Assembly: GCA_016709545.1 (NCBI GenBank) | Contig: JADJMO010000004.1 | Coordinates: 561,724-625,723, forward strand | DNA length: 64,000 bases | Source of the DNA: Myxococcales bacterium | GTDB lineage: Bacteria > Myxococcota_A > Polyangia > Polyangiales > JADJMO01 | Direction: 5' to 3' | Shown: positions 41,540 to 54,300 of the stretch, piece by piece | How the letters are laid out: every line of letters begins with the position of its first letter | Position numbering within the stretch: the stretch's first letter is position 1 | The notes under the pieces: generated by a model | Seen by the model: the letters and a program-made list of their open reading frames with translations, nothing else | Told to the model about the DNA's origin: nothing | Databases searched by the model: none | Made by a program: the position numbers and the translations under genes

Positions 41540-42264
41540 TGAAGAAGGTGCATTCCATCCTGTTCGCCCTCCTGCTCGCGGTGCCCGCGACGGCCCACGC
41601 CCAGACTCAGGAAGACGAGGCGGAGGGGCCCGCGCCCTCGCCCGAGGACGACAAGCGCGTCGTCTCCTCCACGCTCGACGTGGGCGTGCGCACCACCTAC
41701 GTGCGTGACGCCGGGTTCGACCCGTATTCGACGAACGACGCGCTCGTGCAGGGCACCGTCGGCGCCACGCGCACGCTCAAGGTCCGCTGTCCGTTCGCGC
41801 TCGCGATCGGCGGGCGCTGGGACTTCGGCGGGGCGACCGGCACCGCGCGGGGCTCCGAGACCAACCTCAGCGTCCACCGGCTGCTCGTGCCCATCGAAGG
41901 GCGCTTCCACCTCGGGGGTCGCGACGGCTACGTGTTCGTCCGGCTCGCGCCGGGCGCACTCCACCTCTCGGGCACGGTGAAGGACGGCTCGCTCGGCACG
42001 CCGCTCTCGGCGAGCGGGTGGACCCCTGCCCTGGACGCGAGCGTGGGCTACGCCTGGCTGGTCGGTCCGCGGAGCCATCCCGAGCGCCATCGCGTGCGCT
42101 TCTGGCTGTTCCCGGAGCTCGGCTACGCCTGGTCCGGCAGCAAGGCGATGCCGATGACGCCGTCGGTCGGCGCGGACGATCCGCGACAGTACGGCACCCT
42201 GCAGATGCCCGACCTCGCCATGCGCGGTCCGTTCTTCCGCATCGGCGCCGGGCTGTCCCTGTAG
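41539..42264 (+). CDS. Predicted outer-membrane beta-barrel protein, third of operon
   Basis: 241 residues. A cleavable signal (MKKVHSILFALLLAVPATAHA, AHA cleavage) is followed by an acidic linker and alternating beta strands ending in LAMRGPFFRIGAGLSL. Strands (STLDVGVRTTYVRD, FALAIGGRWDFGGATG, DASVGYAWLVGP) and turns rich in Gly/Asp/Asn fit an eight-strand-type outer-membrane barrel. No named family. Starts in the TGATG overlap with the upstream propeller lipoprotein, which suggests that the two propeller lipoproteins and this barrel form one complex at the outer membrane. Confidence 0.7.
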   Translation: MKKVHSILFALLLAVPATAHAQTQEDEAEGPAPSPEDDKRVVSSTLDVGVRTTYVRDAGFDPYSTNDALVQGTVGATRTLKVRCPFALAIGGRWDFGGATGTARGSETNLSVHRLLVPIEGRFHLGGRDGYVFVRLAPGALHLSGTVKDGSLGTPLSASGWTPALDASVGYAWLVGPRSHPERHRVRFWLFPELGYAWSGSKAMPMTPSVGADDPRQYGTLQMPDLAMRGPFFRIGAGLSL

Positions 42265-42302
42265 GCGAGGCCACGGACGAGGCGTGGTACCGTCCCCGGG
42301 GG

Positions 42303-42734
42303 ATGGTCCACGCCTTCGTCTTCGGCGCGCTGATGGTCCATCGGCGCGCGCTGGAGCACGGTGAGGCCGCCGTGGTGCGGGACCACGCCGTGCGGTTCGT
42401 CGTGCGGGGGGCGCGCCACGAGCCGTCGTTCGCCTCGCTCGTCGAGGCGCCGGGCGAGGAGGCCTGGGGCGTCGTCGTGCCATTCCAGACGCTCGAGTGG
42501 ATGGCGCTGCGCATGCGCGAGGCCGTGTACCGGGCGCGGCCGGTCGTCGCGCGCACGAAGAGCGGGCGCGAGGTCCGCTGCCACGCGCTCTTCGTGTTCT
42601 CGATGATGCGCGTCGACGAGCGCCCGCCGAGCGCCCGCTACGCGCGTCTCCTGCTGCGCGGCGCGCTGCACCACGGGCTCCCGACCCACGTGGTGGATCG
42701 GTACCGCGTGTTCGCGCAGCTCACTTCCGCTTGA
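42303..42734 (+). CDS. Gamma-glutamylcyclotransferase-like protein
   Basis: 143 residues: FVFGALMVHRRALEHG, AVVRDHAVRFVVRG, HEPSFASLVEAPGEEAWGVV. The FVFGALM start, the RDHAVRF turn and EEAWGVVVPF are the pattern of the AIG2/gamma-glutamylcyclotransferase fold, which hydrolyses gamma-glutamyl dipeptides to 5-oxoproline. The equivalent of the catalytic Glu lies in the GEEAWGV segment. A 42-base gap separates it from the barrel gene. It overlaps the convergent small protein by 14 bases. Function inferred only at fold level. Confidence 0.65.
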   Translation: MVHAFVFGALMVHRRALEHGEAAVVRDHAVRFVVRGARHEPSFASLVEAPGEEAWGVVVPFQTLEWMALRMREAVYRARPVVARTKSGREVRCHALFVFSMMRVDERPPSARYARLLLRGALHHGLPTHVVDRYRVFAQLTSA

Positions 42735-42981
42735 TCGTCTCGATCTGGTCTTCGAGCTTGCGGATCGTGCGCTGCAGATCGCGCACCTCGGCCTTGGTGG
42801 CCATGTTGAGCTTCTTGGCGACCGACTCGCCAGCCTCCTCCGTGAAGGTGGAGAGCTTCGCCGGGAGGCTCATGGCGCCCATCACCGCCTTCATGACCCG
42901 CTCGTCCTGCATCAACTTCATGACCTTCGGGTTGGACATGAGCTTCATGCCCTCTTGCATGAGCTTCTGCTTCAGATCCAT
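42721..42981 (-). CDS. Small coiled-coil protein of unknown function
   Basis: 86 residues: M-K-L-M repeats (MKLMSNPKVMKLMQDERVMK) then a coiled coil (AEVRDLQRTIRKLEDQIETIK). Conserved-looking and highly charged; I cannot name a family. Such short coiled-coil proteins are common around poly-granule or cell-division regions, but nothing here supports a specific role. Convergent with the previous gene; ATG at 42981. Confidence 0.75.
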   Translation of the reverse strand: MDLKQKLMQEGMKLMSNPKVMKLMQDERVMKAVMGAMSLPAKLSTFTEEAGESVAKKLNMATKAEVRDLQRTIRKLEDQIETIKRK

Positions 42982-43196
42982 GGCGGCACTCCTGGGATCG
43001 CGCTGTCGACGCGACGTGTGGTGGGAACGGACGCTTCTAGCTCACATGAGCCCTCGACACCATGCGTCGTCGGAAGTAGCCTGCTGGCCCGACGTGGTCG
43101 TGCCGTCGGGGGGCGGTCGGACAGGGTCGGTTCACCCGACAAACAGTCCGGCTGTTCGGTTGCAAGGCCCCGTCGCGCACCTCTGGAGGAACGACG

Positions 43197-44936
<1,740 letters not shown>

Positions 44937-44943
44937 GGCGGTC

Positions 44944-45541
44944 GTGCACGTCTTCGGGCTGACCGGCGGGATCGCCTCGGGCAAGAGCACGGTCGCCAAG
45001 CTGTTCGTCGAGGCCGGCGTCCCCGTGGTGGACGCCGACGAGGTCGCGCGCGGTCGTGCTGCCGGGCAGCGACGGTCTCGCCGCCGTCGTCGCGGCCTTC
45101 GGCGAGGCCGTGCTGCTCCCCGATGGCACGCTCGACCGCAAGGGCCTCGGCGCGCGGGTGTTCGCCGACGCGGGCGCGCGCGCCACCCTGAACGGCATCC
45201 TGCACCCCCGGATCGCCGCGGAGTCCGGTCGCCGCATCGCGGAGCTCGACGCGCAGGGCTTCTCGCTCGCCTGCTACGACGCCGCGCTGATCGTCGAGCG
45301 GGGGATGGCCGACGCCTTCCGCCCGCTCGTGGTCGTCGCGACGTCGCCCGACGTGCAGCGCGCCCGCCTCGTCGCGCGCGACGGCCTCACCGCCGCCGAG
45401 GCCGACGAGCGCCTCGCCGCCCAGGCCCCCGTCGCCGTGAAGCTCGCCGCCGCCGATCACGTCATCGAGAACGACGGCACGCTCGAGGAGCTGCGCGCGC
45501 GCGCGCTCGCGGTGCTGGCCGCGGTGCGCGCCCGCGTGTGA
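44944..45541 (+). CDS. coaE: Dephospho-CoA kinase, one frameshift
   Basis: About 198 residues. It phosphorylates dephospho-CoA in the last step of CoA synthesis. P-loop FGLTGGIASGKSTVAKLF (start GTG at 44944), then GVPVVDADEVAR, LPDGTLDRKGLGARVF, LHPRIAAES, LIVERGMADAFRPLVVVA and ARDGLTAAEADERLAAQ. An extra base near 45046-45055 (GCGCGCGGTCG) puts the N-terminal 36 residues in a different frame; deleting it reads DEVARVVLPGSDGLAAVV. As an essential gene it is probably intact in the organism. It overlaps nothing downstream; the giant TPR gene converges on it at 45546. Confidence 0.93.
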
Positions 45542-45545
45542 ACCT

Positions 45546-48500
45546 CTACACCCCGCAGCGCTTGCGGGCTTCGGCGTAGGCGTCGGACACGGCGAACGCG
45601 ACGAGGTCGCGGGCGGCCGGGTTCTCCTTGAGCCACGCGCGGAGCGCCGGCTCGTCGCCGAGGGGGAGGTCCTTGTGGCCGAGGGTCCACGCGACGCCGC
45701 GCAGGGCGGCGCCGAGGTCTCCGACCGCGAGCAACGCGACCCGATCGCCCCAGGTGGCCGCGGCGCTGGCGAGCGCCTCCACCGAAGGCACGCCGTGCTC
45801 CACGACCGTCGCCGCCATCGCCTTCATCTCCGGCTCCTCTTTGCGGGGGATGAAGCGCTGCAGGCGCTTGGTGATCTCGTCGAGCCGCTCGGCCTCGATG
45901 GCCGGCGGCGGGTGGGCGAGGTGCAGGTGGTGCAGGAGTGCGTCCACGTAGATGCGCAGATCGGCGGCCGGCACGCGGATCAGCGCGGCGCAGTGCGCGC
46001 CGCACAGCTTCATCGTGCGGGCGAGCGCGAACCGTCGCGCCGTCTCGTCCTCGCTGGCGCAGAGGCCGTCGCCGATGATGATCTGGAACGGCTTGCTGCC
46101 GACCGGCAGGCAGAGGAACGGCATCGCGCGCGAGATGACGATGTCCGGATCCGGCAGCCCGAACCCGCGGGCGACGGCGTCGATCTTCGCCTTGAGCACC
46201 GGGTTCGAGGTGCCGAGCTTGGCGGCCTTCAGGGCGCGCAGATCGACCGGTACGGACTTCTCGAGGGCCTCGCCGGCCTTGCTGAGCAGTGCGCGCAGGT
46301 CGCCGCTGAGCTCCGGCGGGCAGACGTACGGGTCGATCTCCGCCATCGCCGCGGCGTCCTCGGCCCCGACCAGAGGGCTCGGCTCCCCGAGCAGGCCGGC
46401 GAGGGCCGCGCGAACGACCTTGGCGACGTCCTCGTGGCCGCGCAGCTCGAGGATGCGCGCGAGCTGCTGGAACAAATGCCGGTCGCCCGGATCCTCGCCG
46501 ATGCGGCGCCGCAGGTCGGCGATGGCCGCGTCCATGGCCGGCGCGACGGCCTCCGGACGCCCGTGCTTGCCGTGCAGCTCGGCGAGCGCGGTGAGCGCGT
46601 CGAGATCCGCCGGGTCGCTGGCGCGCGCCTGCTCGAGGGCCTTGAGGGCGCGCTCGGGCTCGTTGGCGACCTCGTCGAGCAGCTTCGAGAGCTGGATCAG
46701 CCGCTGTCGCCGCAGCACAGGGTCGGTCGCGAGGCGGACGCGCTCCTGGTGCGTCTCCACGGCCTGATCGCCGTCGCCGAGCTCGACGTAGACGTCGACC
46801 AGGCGCCCGAGGATCTCGTCGTCGTCCGGGGTCTCGTCGAGGATCTTGCGGTAGACCGACTCGGCGCCGCGGGCGTTGGGCAGCGGGCCGGCGTACACCG
46901 CGCCGAGCCTCCGCCACACGCCGACGCGGAGCGAGGGCTCCTCGAAGACGTCCGCGAGCTGGCTCAGGTACCGCTCGAGCTCGCCCCACTCCTCGGCTTC
47001 TTCGGCGAGCTTCACGCCGGCCTGGAGAGCGTCGAGCTGACCAGGCATCGCGTCGAGCGCGGAGGCGATGGCCGCGCGCGCCGCGTCGCGATCGCCGAGC
47101 TCCACGAGCACCGCGGCGTAGTCGACCTGCAGCTGCGCGCGCGCCTCGAGGTCCTCGATCTGACCGAGCCGACGCGCGTACAGATCGGCGATGACCTCGT
47201 TCTCGTGGCCGTCCCGCGCGATGCCCACGAGGCGATCGAACACGTCGCCGTAGCCGAGATCGATCTCGGCCGCGCGCTCGAGCGCCGCGCGACCACGGAC
47301 CGGGTCGCTGGCGCGGTCGAGCCAGAGGACCGCCGCGGCGTGCCAGTCCTCGAGCCGGTGCTCGGCGACGGCGGCGGCCTGGGCCATCGTCTCGATGGTC
47401 TCGGCGGCGCCGCGGTAGTCGTCGAGGTGCCGACGGAGCTCGGCCAGCGAAGCGAGCGCCGTCGGGTGCTGCGGGTCGGCCTCGAGCGCGCGCTCCAGGT
47501 AGCCACGGGCGCGCTCGGCGAGGCCCGCGCGGAACGCCGCCTCGGCGCCGCGGGTCGACAGCGTCGCGATCTCCACCGGCCTCTGCGCGTGCTCGAGCAG
47601 GAGATCGGTGGCGCGCAGGGTGCCGCGGTCGTCGCGACGGTGGCGCGAGATGGCGTCGAGCCAGCGCATACCCATCAGCGAGGGCTTCTCACGCTCGCCG
47701 ACCGCGTGGATCAGGTCGGCGATCGACTCCCACTCGGCGCCCGGTCGTCGCAGCCGCAGCCGCGCGGCGACCTCGGCGTGCGCGTCGCGCTGATCGATGG
47801 GCAACACGCGGGCGAGCTCGCTGGCGATCGGCTCGTAGTCGTCCTCGCGGCCCTCGCGGATGAGCATGTGCTCGAGCTGGCGCAGGCTCGGCAGGTGGCC
47901 GGGCGTGGTCTCGAGGATCGCGCGGTGCCACATCATCGCGCTCGCCGCGTCGCCGCGGGCGAACAGGTCGAGGTCGGCCAGCGCCTCGTAGAGCTCCCGC
48001 TGCGAGCTGGGCTCGGTCGCGGTCTTGGTGGCCTCGAGCAGCTCCTCGGCGAGCCGCGCCGCGCCGTCGCCGCGCGCCTGGACGCGGTGGCGGAGGGTGG
48101 TCGCCTCGGCGCCGCTCCCCGCCTGTTCGGCCTGCTGCGCGTACCGCTCGGCGCCCTCGAGGTCGCCATGGCGCTCGGCCTCGCGGGCCGCATCGAGCAG
48201 GGCCTCCGCCTTGGACGCGCCCTCGAGGGTCGCGGCCATCTCGGCGCGGAACTCGGCGCGGCCCTGCGCTCCCTCGCCCGCGATCCGCTCGTACAGCGCA
48301 CGCACGGTGAGGTCCTTCGGGAGGAGCTGCGCCGCTTCACCCGCGCGGTCGATGCACGTGGAGAGATCGCTACCCATCAGCAGCAACACCTCACGCACCA
48401 GGTTGTTGGCGCGCGCGACCGGGTCGCCGGTGGCGTGACCACGGGCCCGCACGGCCTCGACGACGCCCTCGAGATCGCCCTCGCGTCGAGCGCGGAGCTC

Positions 48501-51276
48501 GGCGAGGAACGGCGCGACGCCGTCGTCGGGCATGCGGGTCTGCGCGATCTCGGCGGCCCGCTTGGCGAGGTCGAGATCGTTGACGCGCAGCGCGGCGATC
48601 GCCACGCGCAGAGCGAGCATCGCGCCCCGGGCCTCGTCGGTGGAGCCCTCGGCGGCGAGCAACGCCGCGGAGGCGGCGTCTTCGGCCTGGCCCGCGAGCA
48701 AGGTCTCGACCGCGGGTACGAGCGTGGGGTCGACCGCGAGCGCCGCGCGCGCGGCCTCGAGCGCACCTGCGAGATCGTTCTCGGCGAGACCGACCAGCAC
48801 CTTGGCGAGGGCGTCGTCGATGGGATCGGGCTCGGACAAGAGCGGCGCGAGGGCCTCGAGCACCTGACGTGGGCTGCCGCTCCCGAGCGCGTCCGAGAGC
48901 GTGAAGCCGAGCCGTGCACCCCCGGAGGCGCGCGCGCGCAGCTCGCCGTCGATCGAGCCGCCGGTGACCAGGCGCAGGGCGATCCGGGCCGCGCCGTCGA
49001 GATCGTCGGTGGAGGCGAACGACGGCGCGGGATCCTCGAGCGCCGTGAGCGCGAGGGCCCGGCCGAGCGAGTCGATCCCGGCCTCGGAGCCGACCGGACC
49101 GAGCGCGGCTTGGCCGAGCCGGGTGGTCGAGTCCTTGATGAGCGCGTCGACCGCGAGCGCGGTGGTGATTGTGTGGGCGCTCAGGTGGTCTTGCGCGAGG
49201 GTCCGCGCCGCATCGAGCGCACGCGCCGTGTCGCCGGTGTCGAGCGCGATGGCGAGGCGGGCCTCGTTGGTCGCGCGCCCCGCCGCGAGCTCGGTGGTGG
49301 TCTCGAGGGCGGGCGCGCGCCGCTGCGGGTGGTTCACCTCGAAGGCGAGCTTCAGCCAGCGGGCGGCCGCGCCGAAATCGGGGGCGCGACCGACGTCGTC
49401 GAGCGCGAGCCCCAGCTTCTGGTCCGCCTTGGCCTCGACCGCCGCGATCGCGGCGAACGAGTCGCCGAGGCTGGACAGCTGGAGATCTTCGACGGGCGCG
49501 CCGTGCTTGGCGCGGCGGGTGATCGCCTCCGCCAGGGGCTCGGCGCCCTGACCCTGTGGCCACTTCATCAGCGGCGGGGCCTTCTTGTCGCGCAGCGCCG
49601 TCGCCGCGCGGGCGAGCAGCGGTCGCGGGTCGGCGGGGTTCGCGCGCTGGGCGGTCTCGTAGAGCTTCCCGGCCTCCTCGGCCGCGTTGCGCGAGATGCG
49701 CGCGGCCTCGGCCGCGAGCATGGCCGAGTGCGCCTTCTGCGCCGGGGAGCCGTTCGACTTCACCTCGCCCTCGAGGAACGGGACGACGTCGTCCCACCGG
49801 CCCTCGGTGACGAGGAGCTGGCGCAGCTGACGCACGGCGAGCGGCTCGCTGGGCGCGACGTTCCACGCCTCCTCGGCGAGCTCCATGGCGAGCGCCCGGT
49901 CCCCCGCGATGGCGGCGATCTCCGAGGCGACCACGAGACCGCGGGCCTTCGGGTGCTTGGCCTCCTCGGCGCGCGCCTCGTTGGCCATGCGCTGCGCGCG
50001 GTCCTTCCAGGCCTCGACCCGCGCCCCGAGCCACTCGACCGCCGGCTTCTCGTCGGGCGGCGGGATCGCGCTCGGACGCGGCGCGGTCACCGCGGGCAAC
50101 GAGTCTCCCGTGAGGCTCCTCGGCGTGCTCGTCTCCCGAAATCATCAGACCGGCCGGCAGCTCGTCGGAGCCGAGCAGGTCGATCAGGGCGTTCTCGTCG
50201 GCCTCGGCGGCCTCGAGCTGTCCGTCGTCGTCGTCCTCGGCGGCGAACGGGTCCTTCGAGGCGAACGGGTCGCGGTTCTCGTGCGCCGGCTCTTCGGTCG
50301 CTTCGGGTGGCGGCGCCCCGCGGAGCAGACGCGCGTCGAGGATCGCGGTGTCGTCCTCCGTCGAGTGCCGTCGCTGTGCCGGAGCGTGGAGCTTCGGGCC
50401 CGGTGCGTCGCGGTTCGAGCTCGGCTCCCTGTCGCCACCGGCCGCGAGCGGGTCGCCACCGGCCGCGAACGGATCGTCCTCGGGGCCGTCGATGAGCGGG
50501 CTGAGCGACGCCGAGGCCGCCGGCTCGCTGTGCAGCTCCTTGAAGGGGTCGAACATCTCCCCCTCCTTGGCGGAATCCTGCGAGGCCTTGCGAACCTCGG
50601 GTGGCTTGACCTCGAGCGCCTTGATGCCGGCGGTGCGGAGGCGATGCACGACGTCCGGCGCCGAGGTGACCACGGACGGGTCCTCGGCCTCGGGCTCGTC
50701 GTGCTGGTCGGTCTGCTCGTCCTCGAGCCCCAGCAGATCGATGTCGACCGGGGGCGTGCCGGCGATGGGCGTGAGGATCGGGGCCTCGGGCTCGTGGACC
50801 GGCCTGCGGGGTGGCGGCGGTGGCCGCTTGATCCCGGCCGCCTCGAGCGAAGCGAGGAGGTCCTGCGAGACCGTCGCGACGACGGTGCGGTTCGACTCGT
50901 CCTCGTCCTCGTCCCGATCGACGACGCTGACGGTGCCGCCCTTGGTGTTGGCCTCGTGCGCAGCGGCGTCCTCGTCGTCGATGAGCGAAGGCAGCGAGCG
51001 CTCCGGGCGCTTGGGCGGAGGGGCGATGGGGGGCTTGGCCTGCGAGCGGCCCGCGCCGACCGGCGGCGGGCGATACAGCGGACGCCGAGCCGGCGCCGCA
51101 GAGGCCTTGTCGGCCGGCTTCTCGCTCGACACCACGGGAGGGGGCGCGCTCGAGAACGAATCGGGCACGGTGGCACCGCCGGGCGCGCTCGCCGACTTGT
51201 CCCACTCGTCGAGCTCCTTGTCCCAATCGAGCCCCGCGAAGGGGTCGCTGCCGCCGCTCTTCTTCTGGTCGCTCAC
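45546..51276 (-). CDS. Giant TPR-repeat protein A, one frameshift
   Basis: About 1909 residues. The first 400 residues are disordered and rich in Pro, Glu, Asp, and Ser (ATG 51276: MSDQKKSGGSDPFAG). From about residue 410 there are more than 30 helical repeats (SGARLGFTLSDALGSG, LAELRRHLDDYRGAAETIET, WHRAILETTPGHLPSLRQLE). The C-terminal 250 residues form a distinct domain (FLCLPVGSKPFQIIIGDGL, RRFALARTMKLCGAHCAALI) that recurs in protein B. One extra base near 50113-50120 shifts the frame; removing it gives DEHAESLTGDSLPAV. No signal peptide. No known family; role likely scaffold. Confidence 0.75.
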
Positions 51277-51312
51277 GCTCGTCTCCTACGAAGACCCCAC
51301 GTCATCATCGCA

Positions 51313-54300
51313 TCAACCGATCGAGAGCCCGAGCTGCTTGCGCAGCGCGAGGTAGTCATCCGTCCACACGAAGCGAAGCATCGCTTGTGCCCGCGTATCC
51401 GCCGCGATCTTCTCGGGCCGCGCGCCCTCCCCGACGATCCCGGACAGCGAGGCTGCCGGGCTGCCTGCCGCCAGCACGGCGGCGCGGTCCAGGGTCTTGA
51501 GGGCGTAGCTGCGGAAGGTCCGCAGATCGCCGCCGCCGCCCAGCTTGCGCGAGACCGCCTGGGCGAGCTCGGGCAAGAGCTTCTTGGTCTTGCGGGCGAT
51601 GGCCTTCTGCAAGAGCCGCTGGGTCTCTGCCAGGACCGCGTACGGCGGGGTCTGCAGGCTCACCTCGCCGATGGCGCACGAGGCGACGATGATCGCCGCC
51701 ACCGTGACGTCGTCGCGGAGCAGGGTGATCGTCGTGCCGCGGGTGATGGCGAACAGCTCACGCAGCACGCGCGCCCGATCGGTGAGCGAGAGCGGCGATT
51801 TCACGCCGCTGCCGATCACGATGGCGGGCATCTCGGCCGGCACGCCCTGGACCAGCTGCGGGTCCTTGGGCGTGACGTAGACCTCGAGCTCCGCGATGCC
51901 GACCGCGCCCGCCCAGGCCGCGATCTCGTTGCGCAGCGGGTTCTGCGCGCGGGGGTCGAGCCGCTCGCGGCGGCCGACGTCGAGGGCGTCGAGGGTCGGA
52001 CCGAGCGCCTCGGCGATGGTCGGGCCCATCACCCTGAACAGGTCGAGGATGGGGCCGGTCTCCTCGGGCGCGACGAGCCGGGTGCGCATGGCGTCGTCGA
52101 ACGCCATCGAGGGCGCCGACGGCAGACGACCCGAGAGCGCAGCGTCGGTCGCCGCCTCGGCCGGGGTGGCGGCGCCCATCGCGCTCACCACCGAGAGGGC
52201 GAGCTGATGCAGGTCGCCGTTGCCGGTGAGCGCCGCGATCCGCGCGACGATGCGCGCGTAGCGGACGTCGGCCGGGTTCTGCTGGAGGATGGCGCGCGCG
52301 GCCGCGAACGAGGCCTGGAGCGTGGCCTGGACCTGGCTGACGGCCGGCGCCGCGTCGAGGAGCTGCTCGATCGCGTCGGGATCCTCGGGCACCTCGCGCA
52401 ACCAGGCGACGAGCACCGGGACGCCCGCCTGCGGGTCGTCGAGGCGATCGCGATAGATCGCGGCGCAGAGCCGGGCGGCCTCGACGCGGCCGTCCGCTTC
52501 GACGCGCTCGCTCACGAGCTTGGTCAGGTAGGTGGTCGCGGCCACCCACGACTCGGCCCGCGCGGCGGCGCGCGCGATGCGCTCGTGAATCGCCACGTCG
52601 GAGATGCCCGCCTTGTCGAGGGCGACGAGGACGTCGAGGGCCTTGGCCGGGGCGTCGAGGCGCTGCTCGTAGAGATCGGCGGCGCCGAGGCCGGCGCCCA
52701 CCTTCTGCTGCACGGGGACCGGCTGGCGCGACAGGCGATCGAGCGCCGACGCGGCTTCGGCGTACGCCTGGCGACCGACGTGGATCTCGGCGCTGAGCGC
52801 GAGGGCGCCGACGTGGTCGGGCTCGAGCATCGTGACGTTGTCGAGGGCGGCGAGCGCGTTCTCGCGGTCGCCCTTGGCGCGGAGCACGCGCGCCCGCTCC
52901 CAGAACAGCTTCGCCATCTCGGGCGGATCGTCGGTCGACTCGAGGCGCATGCTCACGACCTCGAGGAGGCGATCGTCCTCCTTGCGCGAGCGGACGGCGC
53001 GGAAGACGCGGTCGAACGCGGCGCGACGCGAGCGGTCCCGCGTGAACGCCTCGCTGAGGGCGAGCTCGCCGCGCTCGGGGTTGGCGAGGCGATCCCACCA
53101 GGCGTGGCCGACGCGCTCCCACAGATCGACGGCCTCGGCCAGGTTGCCGCGCTTCTCGGCGAGCGTGGCGAGGCGCTCGACGAGCTCGGCCCACTCCGGC
53201 GAGACGTTGCCACCCGCGGCCAGGAGCTCGGTCTCGAGCGCGCCCTCGATCGTGGAGCGTGGCTCCTCGCCGGCGAGGGAGAACAGCTCGAGCGCGCGGG
53301 CGAACAAGGCGCGCGCGCTCTCGTGATCCTCGCGCGCGAGGGCCGACCAGGCGGCCATCTCGTGCAGGGTCGCCGAGGCTCCCTCGATCACCGGGGTGAG
53401 CCCCCGGAGCGCGTGCTCGCGACGCACTGGATCGGCGCCCGGCGGCGCGAGCTCGGCCTCGGCGAGCGCCGCTGCGGTGACGAGATCCGGGTCGGCGCTG
53501 GACAGCGTGCGCAGGGTGAAGCGCGGCAGGCCGGCGACGTGCGCGGTCATCGCGGCGCCGAGGCGCAGGTAGTCGGCGGCGGCCGCGCGCGGCTCGGAGA
53601 CCGCGCCCTCGAGCGGCGTGGCCGCGGCGTCGAGAGCCCTCGCGAGCGCGAGGCGCGCGCGGATCTCGGCCTCGGTGTCGGTGGCGGCGTCGGCGCCGAG
53701 CAGGGCCTCGAGGGCCGCGGGGACCCCACCGCCCTCGGCGAGCCACTTCTCGGCCGTCGCGATGATCGCGACCGGATCGTCCTGCTCCATCGCCGAGCGG
53801 AGCTCGGAGCGCGCGACCCAGCGACCGGCGTCCTTCGAGTGCTTGGCGAGCGCGGCGAGCCCTGCCTGCTTCGTGTCGGGTGAGGCGCGGTCGTCCGGCC
53901 AGTACGCGCGGAGGAGGATCCCGGCCTGCACCAGCGCCGGATCGCCGCCCTCGGCGCCCGGCTCCGCGAGCTCGGCGAGCAGCTGGTCGATCGAAGGCCC
54001 GTCGGCGTCGGCCTCGGGGTGCGCGAGGCGGACGGTCACGCGCTCGAGCGCCGACCATCCTCCGCTCACGAACACCTCGCGACCGGTCGTCTCGAGGGCC
54101 GCTCGATGCGCCTCTTCGTCGTTGCGCGCGACGTAACGCTGCCAGACCGCGCGGGTCGCGGCGAGCGCCTTGTCGGCCTCGGTCTCGAGGCCCTGGATCG
54201 CCTCGAGCGCCTCCTCGACCTTGCCGGCACGGGCGTGCAGGAGCCCGGCGGCGATGCGCAGCGCGTCGCGCGCGCGGGGCTCGGTCGCGCTCGCCGCGAG

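Noticed and set aside
43155..43175. A GG-N10-GC sigma-54-like element upstream of pyrG (CGGC...TTGCAA)
   Set aside because: Only the minimal GG and GC with TTGC match; several consensus bases are missing, and such matches are common in GC-rich DNA.
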